A DNA stretch of 64,000 bases from assembly GCA_947073515.1 (NCBI GenBank), contig CAMTMC010000007.1:1-64000 (forward strand), in the 5' to 3' direction. The first letter of the stretch is position 1. Every line of letters starts with the position of its first letter. A program made the position numbers and the translations under genes. This document shows, in pieces, positions 41,723-50,502 of the stretch. The notes below the pieces were generated by a model. That model was given only the letters and a program-made list of their open reading frames with translations, had not been told where the DNA came from and ran no database searches. The stretch is from an uncultured bacterium. GTDB taxonomy: Bacteria; Bacillota; Clostridia; Oscillospirales; Oscillospiraceae.

Positions 41723-42235
41723 TCACGCCAGCCGGGTGCCCCCCACCCGGCGGTGGATGCCCCGGAACAGCAGCCAGACCAGGGGGGTCCAGGCGATGGA
41801 CCACAGGAACTCCGCCGCCGCCACTTGGAGCAGGGCGGGCAGGGGGGCGGAGCGGGTGAACAGCATCCGGATGATCCGCAGCAGGTCCACAAAGGCCAGC
41901 GCCCCCGCCGAGCAGATCAGGCAGCCGGGGAAGGACTGGCGCAGGGCGTACTGAGACACCGCCCCCATGGCCATCCCGGCTAGGGCCATGCCGAAGACCA
42001 GACCCCCGAAGCCGCCGGGGTAGGCCAGCTCCCACAGCAGGCCCACGGCCATGCCGAAGCCGGTGCCGGCGTACACCCCCTCCAGCACCGCCACCGCCGC
42101 CGCCGCCAGGGGCAGCAGCATGGGCACGGTGCCCATCAGGGGGTACCGGGGGAGGATATAGGCGTCCAGCAGCCACACGGGCAGCAGCCCCAGGCCGTAG
42201 ACGAACCACTTATGAAATAGATCCCGGCGTGTCAC
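41723..42235 (-). CDS. mreD: Rod shape-determining protein MreD
   Basis: This 170-residue integral membrane protein has five to six hydrophobic segments and the usual MreD size, and lies between mreC and a PBP2 gene as in most rod-shaped bacteria. It starts at GTG 42235 with AGGAGA upstream, 12 bp after mreC. Sequence conservation in this family is low, so position carries much of the call. It links MreC and the cytoplasmic MreB/RodA machinery. Confidence 0.9.
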   Translation of the reverse strand: MTRRDLFHKWFVYGLGLLPVWLLDAYILPRYPLMGTVPMLLPLAAAAVAVLEGVYAGTGFGMAVGLLWELAYPGGFGGLVFGMALAGMAMGAVSQYALRQSFPGCLICSAGALAFVDLLRIIRMLFTRSAPLPALLQVAAAEFLWSIAWTPLVWLLFRGIHRRVGGTRLA

Positions 42236-42247
42236 GGCGGCCTCTCC

Positions 42248-43090
42248 TTACTCCAGAATTTCAAATTCCTTGATGACAAAAACTTCAATCAGGGCCCCCA
42301 GGTCCACGTCGGGCTGGATCACCGCGTACCGGATCTGGCCGGAGGGGTCGGTAAAGACCCCCTCCACTGTCCCCACCACCAGGCCGGCGGGGTACACGTC
42401 CCCCCGGCCGGAGGTGAGCACCTCGTCCCCGGACACCAGCTGGGCCCCCTCGGGCAGGTAGTTGAGCTTCAGCTTGCCCTGGCCCATCAGGGCGAAGTCC
42501 CCCTCCAGCACCCCGGCGGAGTAGGTTCGGCTGACAACGCCGCCCATCTCCAGATCGGTGTTGATGACAGTGGACACGCTGGCCCAGTTGTGGCCCACCT
42601 CGGACACCACGCCCACCAGGACGCCCGCCTCAGTGACCACGCAGTTGCCCACCGCCACCCCGTGGGAGCTGCCCTTGCTGATGGTCAGGATGGACTCCCA
42701 GTTGGAGGTGGAGCGGGCGGTGACTTTGGCGGCCTCAAAGGTGAAGTCCCGCCGCCGCTGCTGTAAATCCAACAGCTCCCGCAGGTGCTCGTTTTCCCGG
42801 CTGGCCTCCTGGCCCTGGCGGACCTGCTCCTCCAGCTCCGCCACCTGGGAGCGCAGGCTGTCCAGCTCCTCCTGAAGCCGGCCGTACTCAAAGACATAGG
42901 CGTAGACCCCTTCCACCCAGTCGGCGGCGGCGGCGATGCCGCCCCGTAACGGGGTGGCCGCAATATTCATCAGGTTGGACAGGGGGTCCACCCGCCCGCC
43001 CAGCAGCGCCGAGCCCAGCCCGATGAGGATGGACAGCAGCAGGGCGATGACCAGCAGCAGTATTCCGTTGTTCCGGAGGAAATCCTTCAC
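42248..43090 (-). CDS. mreC: Rod shape-determining protein MreC
   Basis: This 280-residue bitopic protein has one N-terminal membrane segment (about 10-30), a coiled coil (about 68-112), and two beta domains with ARSTSNWESILTISKGSSHGV and SGRGDVYPAGLVVGTV, the MreC signatures. GTG 43090 overlaps the maf stop (GTGA). It scaffolds peptidoglycan elongation. mreB is not in the window. Confidence 0.95.
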   Translation of the reverse strand: MKDFLRNNGILLLVIALLLSILIGLGSALLGGRVDPLSNLMNIAATPLRGGIAAAADWVEGVYAYVFEYGRLQEELDSLRSQVAELEEQVRQGQEASRENEHLRELLDLQQRRRDFTFEAAKVTARSTSNWESILTISKGSSHGVAVGNCVVTEAGVLVGVVSEVGHNWASVSTVINTDLEMGGVVSRTYSAGVLEGDFALMGQGKLKLNYLPEGAQLVSGDEVLTSGRGDVYPAGLVVGTVEGVFTDPSGQIRYAVIQPDVDLGALIEVFVIKEFEILE

Positions 43091-43686
43091 GCTTTTTGCT
43101 CCTTTTCAGCGGCCAGGGCCAGGGGGTCCACCCCGAAGCGGGCCAGCAGTCCGGACAGCCGGAAGACCGGCAGGCCCATCACATTATAATAATCTCCCGA
43201 AATACTCTCGACTAGTACACAGCCGTAGCCCTGGATGCCGTAGGCCCCGGCCTTGTCCATCGGCTCGCCGGTGGCCACGTACCGGGCGATATCCTCGGGG
43301 GATAAAGTCCGGAATCGGACTTCTGTCCGCTCCCAATCAGACAGCATTTTACCCCCAAATTGCACCGAAATGCCCGTAAAAACCTCATGTTTGCGACTGG
43401 AAAGAAGTCCCAGCATCCCGGCGGCTTCCTCGGGGGTGGAAGGTTTTCCCAAAATATGTCCGTCAATGGACACCACCGTGTCCGCCCCGATGACCAGGGC
43501 GTAGGGGTTGGCGGCGGCCACCTCCCCGCACTTGCGCCGGGACAGCTCCTCCACCAGCCGCTCCGGGGGGAGGGCGGGGTCTATCCGCTCCTCCCCCCGG
43601 GCGGGGATAATCTCAAAGCGGGAAATGCCCATCCGCTCCAGCAGCTCCCGCCGCCGGGGGGACTGGGAGGCTAAAATGATCCGCAT
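43087..43686 (-). CDS. maf: Maf family nucleoside triphosphate pyrophosphatase
   Basis: Maf hydrolyses non-canonical or pyrimidine nucleoside triphosphates and is linked to septum control. The 199 residues have the start LASQSPRRRELL, the metal-binding ADTVV and the GKPSTPEEA block, then DKAGAYGIQG. It sits between the DUF2262 gene (one base away) and mreC (overlap), the classical maf-mreCD neighbourhood. Confidence 0.95.
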   Translation of the reverse strand: MRIILASQSPRRRELLERMGISRFEIIPARGEERIDPALPPERLVEELSRRKCGEVAAANPYALVIGADTVVSIDGHILGKPSTPEEAAGMLGLLSSRKHEVFTGISVQFGGKMLSDWERTEVRFRTLSPEDIARYVATGEPMDKAGAYGIQGYGCVLVESISGDYYNVMGLPVFRLSGLLARFGVDPLALAAEKEQKA

Positions 43687-43687
43687 C

Positions 43688-44548
43688 TCAGCCCTCCATC
43701 TGGGCGCCGGCGGGGCCGCCGGACAGGGCGCCCCACACGTGGATGGAGTGGCCGGCGAACATCATACCGTCGTCAAACCAGAAGTCAAACCCGCCGTCCG
43801 GGGCGATTTGAATGGCGGCCAGCTCCATCCGGGACAGAAAATCCTCCCGGGTGACCTCCGCCGTGTCGCCGTCCTCGTCGATCTCCTGGCTCCAGTCGTT
43901 GGCCAGGGACAGCAGCTCGTCAGCGGCCAGGGCCCGAACCCGCTCATCCCAGCTGGCCGCAGCGGACAACAGGGCCTTGGCGTGCCCCTGGGCGGCCTTC
44001 ATCTCCTCTGGCTCCCCCTTGTCGTAGCTGAGGCTGGCCTTGCCCTCCAGCCAGTCCACCTCCGCCTCGTACCAGTTCACCAGGCGGTTGAGGGTAAAGG
44101 TACCCAGGCCGTCCACATAGACGCTGTCCGGCTTGACCTGTTCGTTCAAGAGGGCCTTTAAATCGGGGTCAAAGCCCGGCTCGGGCAGATTCAACAGCAG
44201 CAGGGACTTGCCGTCCTCCGATACCCGGGCCCTGAATTTCAGGATAAAATCCCCCCGGATCCGCTGGCGCAAATAGCCGGACAGGGTGTCGTCCGCCAGG
44301 CTGGTGAGCTGGAACTGGCCCTGGTGGATGTGGGGGCTGTCCTCCTCCAGCCAGGCAGTGAGGGGGACGCCCACCCGCCACAGGCCGTCGTCCCCCTTCA
44401 TCCGGACGGCGCTGTACCCGCCCGGCCCGGTGACAGCCAGGACGGACAGCTCCTCCGGCTTGAACTGGGCGGCCAGGGCTTTGACGGCCTCGCTCTGGGG
44501 GGCGGGGGCCCGCTTGGGGGCCTCTTTTTTCTTAAAAAATCCAAACAT
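43688..44548 (-). CDS. DUF2262-domain protein
   Basis: This 286-residue soluble protein has a C-terminal block matching the DUF2262 pattern: LGTFTLNRLVNWYEAEVDW, ELLSLANDWSQE, then PDGGFDFWFDDGMMFAGHSI. The N-terminal part (about 15-140) is a separate region with a PKRAPAP linker after a short aromatic-basic start (FGFFKKKE). The function of the family is unknown. It lies between dut and maf with tight spacing, so it is expressed with cell-wall and nucleotide genes. Confidence 0.8.
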   Translation of the reverse strand: MFGFFKKKEAPKRAPAPQSEAVKALAAQFKPEELSVLAVTGPGGYSAVRMKGDDGLWRVGVPLTAWLEEDSPHIHQGQFQLTSLADDTLSGYLRQRIRGDFILKFRARVSEDGKSLLLLNLPEPGFDPDLKALLNEQVKPDSVYVDGLGTFTLNRLVNWYEAEVDWLEGKASLSYDKGEPEEMKAAQGHAKALLSAAASWDERVRALAADELLSLANDWSQEIDEDGDTAEVTREDFLSRMELAAIQIAPDGGFDFWFDDGMMFAGHSIHVWGALSGGPAGAQMEG

Positions 44549-44582
44549 GGCGGTTCCTCCTCATTGGTCGGGATCGCTGTCC

Positions 44583-45032
44583 CTACTTGCCGGTGGAGCC
44601 GAAGCCGCCGCTCCCCCGCTGGGTGCCGTCCAGCTCGTCCACCATCTGAATGGAGGCCTGGACCACCGGGGTGATCATCAGCTGGGCGATGCGGTCGCCG
44701 GGCTGGATGGTAAAATCCGATTCCCCGGAGTTTTGAAGGCACACGAATATTTCACCCCTGTAATCACTGTCAATGACCCCCACACAGTTGGCGGGGGTCA
44801 CGCCGTGCTTGACGCCCAGGCCGCTCCGGGCCAGGACCAGGGCCACATAGTCCGGGGAGGGCAGGGCGATGGCCAGGCCGGTGGGGATCATCCGCCGGCC
44901 GCCCACAGGGATGGTAATGGCCTCGTCCACGCAGGCGTGGAGGTCCATGGCCGCCGAGCCGGGGGTGGCGTAGTAGGGCAGAGGGATCTCTCCCCCAATT
45001 TTAGGGGAAACGGCTTTGATTTTCAACTCCAT
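44583..45032 (-). CDS. dut: dUTP diphosphatase (dUTPase)
   Basis: It converts dUTP to dUMP, keeping uracil out of DNA and feeding dTMP synthesis. The 149 residues contain the five trimeric dUTPase motifs: GSAAMDLHA, the ARSGLGVKHG block, GVIDSDYRGEI, GDRIAQL and the C-terminal GSGGFGSTGK arm. The ATG at 45032 with AGGAG 9 nt upstream is chosen over a longer open frame that reads back toward the LuxC gene. Confidence 0.96.
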   Translation of the reverse strand: MELKIKAVSPKIGGEIPLPYYATPGSAAMDLHACVDEAITIPVGGRRMIPTGLAIALPSPDYVALVLARSGLGVKHGVTPANCVGVIDSDYRGEIFVCLQNSGESDFTIQPGDRIAQLMITPVVQASIQMVDELDGTQRGSGGFGSTGK

Positions 45033-45150
45033 AATTGTAAACTCCTGATAAATTTTTTCCAGTTTCCTGTGGTGCTCCTCGAGAGCCAGATACTTCCGCA
45101 ATTCCCGTTCCCCCCGGGGGCGGGAACAGGGAAATTGAGTTTTCCGGCTT

Positions 45151-46416
45151 TTATTGGCGCTCAATGTCCACCACCCGCACATACCGGCGCAGGGGGTACT
45201 CCCCGTCGTGGGCCTCCAGGGGGAGGGCGTCCGACATGTGGCCGGGGGCGGTGATCCGGTTGACCCCCGCCCGGGCCAGAAGGGCGGCGAGCCCCTCCCG
45301 CTCCCGGGGCGGGCAGATCAGCCCCGCCGTCTGGAGGCGGCCCCGCTGGGGGCGGAGGACGGGGATGATCTCCCGCCGGGGCAGGGGCTTCACCAGCACG
45401 TTGCCGTGGAGATGGGACAGTTCCAGCCCGGGGTCCTCCCGCAGGGTGATGGAGCAGCCCCGGCCGGGGAAAAACCGGTCCCGGGACCGGGCCCGGTCCA
45501 CCATCTGCTCCAGCGCCGCCTCCCGGGCGTAGAGGGCGGCCTGGGCCGCCTGGCCGAGGGTCTGGTGGCGTTGGGCGGCGGCCCCCTCCAAAATGGGCAG
45601 GAAATGTTCGCAGAATTCCGCCGCCCGCTCCATGCTCTCCCCGTCCAGATAGATCACCTGGCAGGAGGAGCACAGCAGCCCGCCGGTACGGACGATGTGC
45701 TCCGCCAAGGCGGCCAGCTCCTCCTCGGGCGGCTGGCCGGAGAGATAGGCGAAGCTGAGGCGGTGGCCCCACTCGATGAGCTTGCAGCCGGGCGGGGCCA
45801 GCCCCCGGATGGCGGAGACAGCCCCGTCCCCGCCCCAGGTGACAATCCCGTCGGCCAGGCTGGCCAGGGCCGTGAGCGTCCCATTATGCTGGGAGGACAG
45901 GTCGAAGGCGTATAGATAGGGGGACAGCCGGGGCTCCAGCCGGGCCAGCGCTTGGAACACCGCCAGAGTCAGGCCCCTGTCCCCCCGGGGGAGCTTCACC
46001 AGATTGATGTTGCCGGTGAGCAGGCCCTCCACGGCGGTGAAGGCGGGCAGGCCCGCCATATTCCCCGGGGCCACGTGGAGAAGGACGCCCAAGGGCCGGA
46101 GCTCCGACCGGCCAAAGGTCCGGGGGCCGGCCAGGCCGCCCAGCTCCAGGGCCAGGCGCTCCTCCAGAGCGGCCCGGCTGATCTGGGGCCGCACCCGCTC
46201 CAGCTCCTCCCGGGCCCCGGGCGGGGCGTATTGGGCAATGAGAGGGTCCAGCGCCCCGCTGTCCAGCTCCCGGCCCAGGGCCTCCAGGGCGTCCAGCACA
46301 ACGGCCGCCTCCAGAGGGGGGGCGCTGAGGGGATCGGACAGCCCCCGTGCCTCCAGCCCGGCGATTACGGCGTTGAGTTCCCGGTCAGGGAGAAGTTTTC
46401 CGCCCGAAAAAATCAT
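45151..46416 (-). CDS. LuxC-like acyl-CoA / acyl-protein reductase
   Basis: LuxC-family enzymes reduce an activated acyl group to an aldehyde with NADPH. The 421 residues show the aldehyde-dehydrogenase-like fold with LGVLLHVAPGNMAGLPAFTAVEGLLTGN split as in LuxC, a nucleotide region, and the candidate catalytic cysteine in LLCSSCQVIYLD. Its ATG overlaps the LuxE gene stop (ATGA), so the two are coupled, as in a fatty acid reductase complex. No luciferase (luxAB) gene is present. The acyl substrate and use of the aldehyde are unknown. Confidence 0.85.
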   Translation of the reverse strand: MIFSGGKLLPDRELNAVIAGLEARGLSDPLSAPPLEAAVVLDALEALGRELDSGALDPLIAQYAPPGAREELERVRPQISRAALEERLALELGGLAGPRTFGRSELRPLGVLLHVAPGNMAGLPAFTAVEGLLTGNINLVKLPRGDRGLTLAVFQALARLEPRLSPYLYAFDLSSQHNGTLTALASLADGIVTWGGDGAVSAIRGLAPPGCKLIEWGHRLSFAYLSGQPPEEELAALAEHIVRTGGLLCSSCQVIYLDGESMERAAEFCEHFLPILEGAAAQRHQTLGQAAQAALYAREAALEQMVDRARSRDRFFPGRGCSITLREDPGLELSHLHGNVLVKPLPRREIIPVLRPQRGRLQTAGLICPPREREGLAALLARAGVNRITAPGHMSDALPLEAHDGEYPLRRYVRVVDIERQ

Positions 46417-47537
46417 GGCGCTTCCCCCTTCCCCAGCAGCTCTGCCGCCCCGGCGGCGCAGGTGGTGATGTCGTTCAGCCCCGCCCGGCCCAGGATGGTC
46501 AGGCAGGGGGTCTGGATGCCGCAGCCGCAGGTCTCGCCGGGGGTGAGATAGGCCAGGTCGTCGGTGATGACGCTGGTGGCGGGGGTGGCCCGGATGAGAG
46601 GGGAGATGAGGTTCAGCAGGCCCGTCTGTCCCATGGGCAGGGGCTCCAGGGTGTTCACGTCCCGGATGAGAACCCGGGAGTAGACCGGCACGTGGAAACG
46701 GTGGTTTTTACAGGCGTTGATGAATACAGGGTGCTCCACCGCCCCGAAAAACTCGTGGATCTGGTGCTGAGGGACGCCCAGGACCCGGTCCGCCAGGGCG
46801 TAAAGGAGGGACTTGTCCACCTCCTGGGCGTAGTGTTGCTTCCAGCCGCCGGCCAGGAGGATCTTGGAGCCCTTGGGCAGGCGGGCCGACAGGCCCAGCT
46901 CCTCCATCCGCCTCAGCCCGAACCAGAGGTACGAGGGGAAGCCGATGATCCGGGTGGGGAAGGGGGAGCGGGACAGGGAATTGAGCTTCTGGACGATTCC
47001 GTCTATATCTGCCTCGTAGGCCCCGTCCCGGTACTGGAGGGCGTAGGTCCGGCTGAGGGGCGGGGCGAAGTGGGTCAGGCTGAACATGGTGCGGGTGACG
47101 CCGGTTTTGTTGCTGGGGTTGGGCTTGTAGCCCAGCACCACGCAGTGGGCGGGTTTGAGAGAGATGAGGCTGTGCTTCCAGCCCAGGCGGAGGACCATGG
47201 GAATCTCGGCCAGGATACAGCCCCAGTCGAAGCCGATCTGGCTGAAGCTGCCGCTGGTGCCCGAGGAGGTCACCCGCATGGCCATCCGCCAGGGCGGCAT
47301 AGAGAAAAGGGCGTGGCGCTTATAGAACAGGGTGGGCAGGGCGGGGATCCTGGCCAGGTCGGAGATGGCCCGCAGCTGGCCGGGGGAGAAATCCAGCTGC
47401 TGGGCGATGGCTCGGTACTCCGGACAGCGCCGGATGTGGTAGGCGCAGTCCTCCCGGACGGCCTGGAGGAAGGCCGGGTCGGATTCCTCGCCGGCGTAAG
47501 GGCCGTAGAGCCAAAAGAGCTTTTGGCGGCTGAGCAT
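46413..47537 (-). CDS. LuxE-like acyl-protein synthetase
   Basis: LuxE-family proteins activate a carboxylic acid with ATP and load it on themselves for LuxC. The 374 residues include VTSSGTSGSFSQIGFD (the adenylate-forming SSGTSG loop), IGFPSYLWFGLRRM, LLAGGWKQH and a CGCGIQTPCLTILGR block near the end. AAAGGAGG precedes the ATG. A 13-bp hairpin without T-run separates it from the U32 gene. With the LuxC gene it forms a two-gene acid-to-aldehyde cassette embedded in a cell-division/cell-shape block. Confidence 0.86.
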   Translation of the reverse strand: MLSRQKLFWLYGPYAGEESDPAFLQAVREDCAYHIRRCPEYRAIAQQLDFSPGQLRAISDLARIPALPTLFYKRHALFSMPPWRMAMRVTSSGTSGSFSQIGFDWGCILAEIPMVLRLGWKHSLISLKPAHCVVLGYKPNPSNKTGVTRTMFSLTHFAPPLSRTYALQYRDGAYEADIDGIVQKLNSLSRSPFPTRIIGFPSYLWFGLRRMEELGLSARLPKGSKILLAGGWKQHYAQEVDKSLLYALADRVLGVPQHQIHEFFGAVEHPVFINACKNHRFHVPVYSRVLIRDVNTLEPLPMGQTGLLNLISPLIRATPATSVITDDLAYLTPGETCGCGIQTPCLTILGRAGLNDITTCAAGAAELLGKGEAP

Positions 47538-47584
47538 GGGCTCGCCTCCTTTTTCCCGTTATAAAATGGGGCCGCCCACATCCC

Positions 47585-47613
47585 GCGGGGCAAGGGCAAA
47601 GCCCTTGCCCCGC
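47585..47613. other. Intercistronic hairpin
   Basis: GCGGGGCAAGGGC (47585-47597) pairs perfectly with 47601-47613, loop AAA, with no T-run on the gene strand. It may attenuate or process the transcript between the U32 and LuxE genes. Confidence 0.6.
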
Positions 47614-47638
47614 ATAACGGATCGGTTTCAGCGGTATT

Positions 47639-49723
47639 TTACTCCACATCCCGGTAGTACAGCCCCCGGGTGTACTCGGCGGGCTGGTAGCGTCCCCGGT
47701 TCAGGTAGCGCTCCAGCACCTGGGCGCACTCCTGGGCGTTCTCGGTGGTGAACATCAGCCGCGCGGCCCACAGGCCCAGCTTCCGCCAGTCGGCGGCCTT
47801 GTCCGCCAGGAATACCTTTTTAGAATTGTAAATCTCGTTCCGGCATCCCCAGGCCTTCACCACCGGGAAGCGCTCCCCCTTCCGGTCGGTGAGCAGGTTC
47901 ACGTTGCCGCAGGTGTGGCGGCCGGAGTGGTTGTGGATGATACAGGTCTCCGTAATCATCAGGGGCAGGCGGCCGTAGGCGATGAACTCGGTGGGCAGGG
48001 TCTTGGACAGGTCCCGGATCTGGGGGAATTTCAGCTCGAAGGAGGCGGTGGCGGAGATCAGCCCCAGCCGGCGCAGCTCCTTCATGGTCTGGCTGTTGTA
48101 GGCCCCCAGGCCGTAGTCCCCCCGGACCTGGAAGCCCAGCTGAGGGGCCCGGCGGACGGCTCCCCAGGTGCCGCACAGGGCCTCGGTCACCCCCAGCTCC
48201 CGCAGGGCGATCAGATCCCGCTCCAGCTGGGGGAGTTCCCGGTCCGTGCAGATCCGGGGGAGGACGGCGGCCACCGGGACACCCGCCTCCTGGCAGTGGC
48301 GGACGGCGTCGGGATTGGCGGCCCCCTCGCCGGCGGGGAGGTAGAGCAGGGCCGGTTTCAGCCGCAGCAGGTCGGCGCTGAGCTGGTCCGCCGTCCGGAG
48401 GGAGAGGGTAAACACCGGGGGCTCCTTGGGGTTCTCGTAGCGCACGCCGGGCTGGAAGGGCAGCTTCCGCCGCTGGGGCAGGGCCTGCCGCTGGCGGGAG
48501 AGCTCCTCCAGGGCCCGGCGGCGCAGGTCGTTGAGGGTGGACAGGGGGAGGGACAGGCCGTCCTCCACCCGGGCGGTGGCCTTCTCACAGCTGAAGGGGG
48601 TGCCGCCGGTGCGCTGGAGCTGGCCCTCCACCTTCTCCCGGGTGAGGGGGACGTTCCGGGCCGGCTCGGGGACCGGGCCCTCTACCCGGGCCATATGGCC
48701 CAGGTCGTCCTCCGCCGCCACCTGGGCGGGCTGGTTGGCCTGGATCAGGCCGTACAGGCGGACGGGCTCCTTCCGGTTCTCGCCGTTCTCATAGCTGGCC
48801 CGGGCCTGGGCGTACAGCTCCCGGGGCTCCTTATCCTCCTGGCGGGTGCCGAACATCTCCGGGCCCAGGCGGCCGGTGTAGTAGCCGTCGGTAAAGCCCT
48901 GGCGGGAGAAGGTCTGCTTTAAAATCTCCAGCTCCTGGGGGGTGGGCTCCCGCCCCTCCCGGATGGCCCGGGCGTAGATGCCGGTGACGGTGGCCACGTA
49001 CTCCGGGCGCTTCATCCGGCCCTCCAGCTTCAGGCAGGCCACCCCCATCTCCTCCAGCTCCCGCAAATGCCGGACCATGGACAGGTCCTTCAGGGAGAGG
49101 GGGTACTCGTCCGCCTGGCCGTTCCAGCCGTAGTTCAGGCGGCAGGGCTGGGCGCACAGCCCCCGGTTGCCGCTGCGGCCCCCGATGACCGAGGAGAAAA
49201 AGCACTGGCCGGACCAGCACATACACAGGGCCCCGTGGCCGAAGACCTCGATCTCAATGGGGGAGTGCTGGCAGATGTAGGAAATCTGGTCCCGGGACAG
49301 CTCCCGGCCCAGCACCACCCGGGAGATGCCCAGGTCGGCGCACAGCTTCACCCCGTCCAGGGAGTGGACGGTCATCTGGGTGGAGGCGTGGACGGGCAGG
49401 TCGGGGACGGTCTGGCGGAGCATCCGCAGCACGCCCAGGTCCTGGACAATGACGGCGTCGATGCCGATGTCGCTGGCGTGGGCGGCCACCTGGGCGGCCC
49501 CGGGGAGCTCCCGGTCGGTGAGCAGGGTGTTGAGGGTCAGGTGGACCTTGCACCCCCGGAGATGGCAGTAAGAGACCGCCTGGGCCACCTCCGCCTCGGT
49601 GAAGTTTTTGGCGTTGCGGCGGGCGTTAAAATCCCCGTATCCCAGATAGACAGCGCCGGCCCCGTTTTGGACGGCGGCGGTGACCGCCTCCATGGAGCCG
49701 GCGGGGGAGAGCAGTTCGAGCAT
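47639..49723 (-). CDS. U32 family peptidase / RNA hydroxylation protein with DUF3656
   Basis: The 694-residue protein has the U32 core (ELLSPAGSMEAVTAAVQNGAG, VYLGYGDFNARRNAKNF) and the cysteine set CMCWSGQCFFSSVIGGRSGNRGLCAQPCR that holds an Fe-S cluster. The C-terminal region (to SGRHTCGNVN) is of the type found in long family members. Long U32 proteins of this build include RlhA, which hydroxylates 23S rRNA, so an RNA-modification role is more likely than collagenase activity. The ATG at 49723 has AAGGAGG 8 nt upstream. Confidence 0.88.
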   Translation of the reverse strand: MLELLSPAGSMEAVTAAVQNGAGAVYLGYGDFNARRNAKNFTEAEVAQAVSYCHLRGCKVHLTLNTLLTDRELPGAAQVAAHASDIGIDAVIVQDLGVLRMLRQTVPDLPVHASTQMTVHSLDGVKLCADLGISRVVLGRELSRDQISYICQHSPIEIEVFGHGALCMCWSGQCFFSSVIGGRSGNRGLCAQPCRLNYGWNGQADEYPLSLKDLSMVRHLRELEEMGVACLKLEGRMKRPEYVATVTGIYARAIREGREPTPQELEILKQTFSRQGFTDGYYTGRLGPEMFGTRQEDKEPRELYAQARASYENGENRKEPVRLYGLIQANQPAQVAAEDDLGHMARVEGPVPEPARNVPLTREKVEGQLQRTGGTPFSCEKATARVEDGLSLPLSTLNDLRRRALEELSRQRQALPQRRKLPFQPGVRYENPKEPPVFTLSLRTADQLSADLLRLKPALLYLPAGEGAANPDAVRHCQEAGVPVAAVLPRICTDRELPQLERDLIALRELGVTEALCGTWGAVRRAPQLGFQVRGDYGLGAYNSQTMKELRRLGLISATASFELKFPQIRDLSKTLPTEFIAYGRLPLMITETCIIHNHSGRHTCGNVNLLTDRKGERFPVVKAWGCRNEIYNSKKVFLADKAADWRKLGLWAARLMFTTENAQECAQVLERYLNRGRYQPAEYTRGLYYRDVE

Positions 49724-49804
49724 GGATCGCGCCTCCTTTGGCAAGTGCTGAAACAGGCGCCCGGCCCGCCGGGCGGCCTGGGCTTATCCGCGTATTTCAG
49801 GGCC

Positions 49805-50116
49805 TTATTTTTTGTTTCCCAGCTTAAAGATCTCCCGCTTGGCCTCAGACAGTTCGGCCTTGAGCTGGGCGCTCTCGTCCAGCGTCTCTTTGATCTGGAG
49901 GCGGAGGGATTCGGCGGTCTCCTGCTCCTTGAAATACTGGTCGGCGATGTTCATGGCCGCCAGCACCGCCCCGTCCGCAATGGACAGCCGGCCGGACAGC
50001 AGGGGCTTGAGCTGCTGGTCCACATGGGCGGCGCACCTGCGGACATAGGCCTCGTCCTCTACGGCCAGCATGGTGTAATCCCTGTCACCGATGGTGACCA
50101 CGATTTTGTTTTTCAT
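49805..50116 (-). CDS. zapA: Cell division protein ZapA
   Basis: ZapA bundles FtsZ at the division ring. The 103-residue protein has the globular head start NKIVVTIGDRDYTMLAVEDEAYVR and a C-terminal coiled coil (about 55-100, KEQETAESLRLQIKETLDESAQLKAEL). It leads the leftward block and stands 82 bp before the U32 gene, a pairing common in Firmicutes. The promoter lies about 230 bp upstream, beyond a family 1 repeat element. Confidence 0.92.
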   Translation of the reverse strand: MKNKIVVTIGDRDYTMLAVEDEAYVRRCAAHVDQQLKPLLSGRLSIADGAVLAAMNIADQYFKEQETAESLRLQIKETLDESAQLKAELSEAKREIFKLGNKK

Positions 50117-50163
50117 AAAACGTTCCTCCCCCGGCGTATTGGGGACATACCGCCCCCACCTTC

Positions 50164-50325
50164 GAACCTGTATTCACAAGCTCAAACGGCCGTCTAAGCG
50201 GGAATTTTGCCGTCCCGCCTCGTTGTGAAATCTTGAAATCCACCCAGGATTCCCGGGATTTCCCGCCTTGCGGGCCAGGCAAACTTCCTCGCTGATCCAG
50301 CATTTTCACTTATGAATACCGGTTC
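50164..50325. repeat. Inverted-repeat element family 1, type A (162 bp)
   Basis: Left end GAACCTGTATTCACAAG; right end CTTATGAATACCGGTTC, inverted at 14 of 17 positions. It is the full form of the 64-bp copy at 9368-9431 and lies wholly between the zapA promoter and zapA. The core (GCCTCGTTGTGAAATCTTG and onward) aligns with the reverse complement of the element at 54332-54491. Confidence 0.88.
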
Positions 50326-50343
50326 TTAATCTGTGTAAGGGCC

Positions 50344-50373
50344 ATTATAGCACAGAACACCCCGGCTGAACAA
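50344..50373 (-). promoter_or_regulatory. zapA operon promoter
   Basis: Minus strand TTGTTC (50373-50368), 18 bp, TATAAT (50349-50344) preceded by TGC, an extended -10. Transcription would start near 50337, directly before the repeat element. Confidence 0.78.
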
Positions 50374-50443
50374 TAAATTTTTGCCTCATTCCACTTTTTT
50401 CGACCCGTTTGGGTGAGGCAGGGGGGACGGCAGAATTTTATGG

Positions 50444-50472
50444 TTTACGCCGGGCGGTTTTTGCGGTAAAAT
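50444..50472 (+). promoter_or_regulatory. dnaD operon promoter
   Basis: TTTACG (50444-50449), 17 bp, TAAAAT (50467-50472). Confidence 0.65.
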
Positions 50473-50502
50473 GGAGGGACAAATCTGCGAAGGAGGCGCC
50501 CC

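Noticed and set aside
45151-47537. Bioluminescence (lux) operon
   Set aside because: Only LuxC and LuxE homologues are present; no luciferase subunits or LuxD are encoded nearby.
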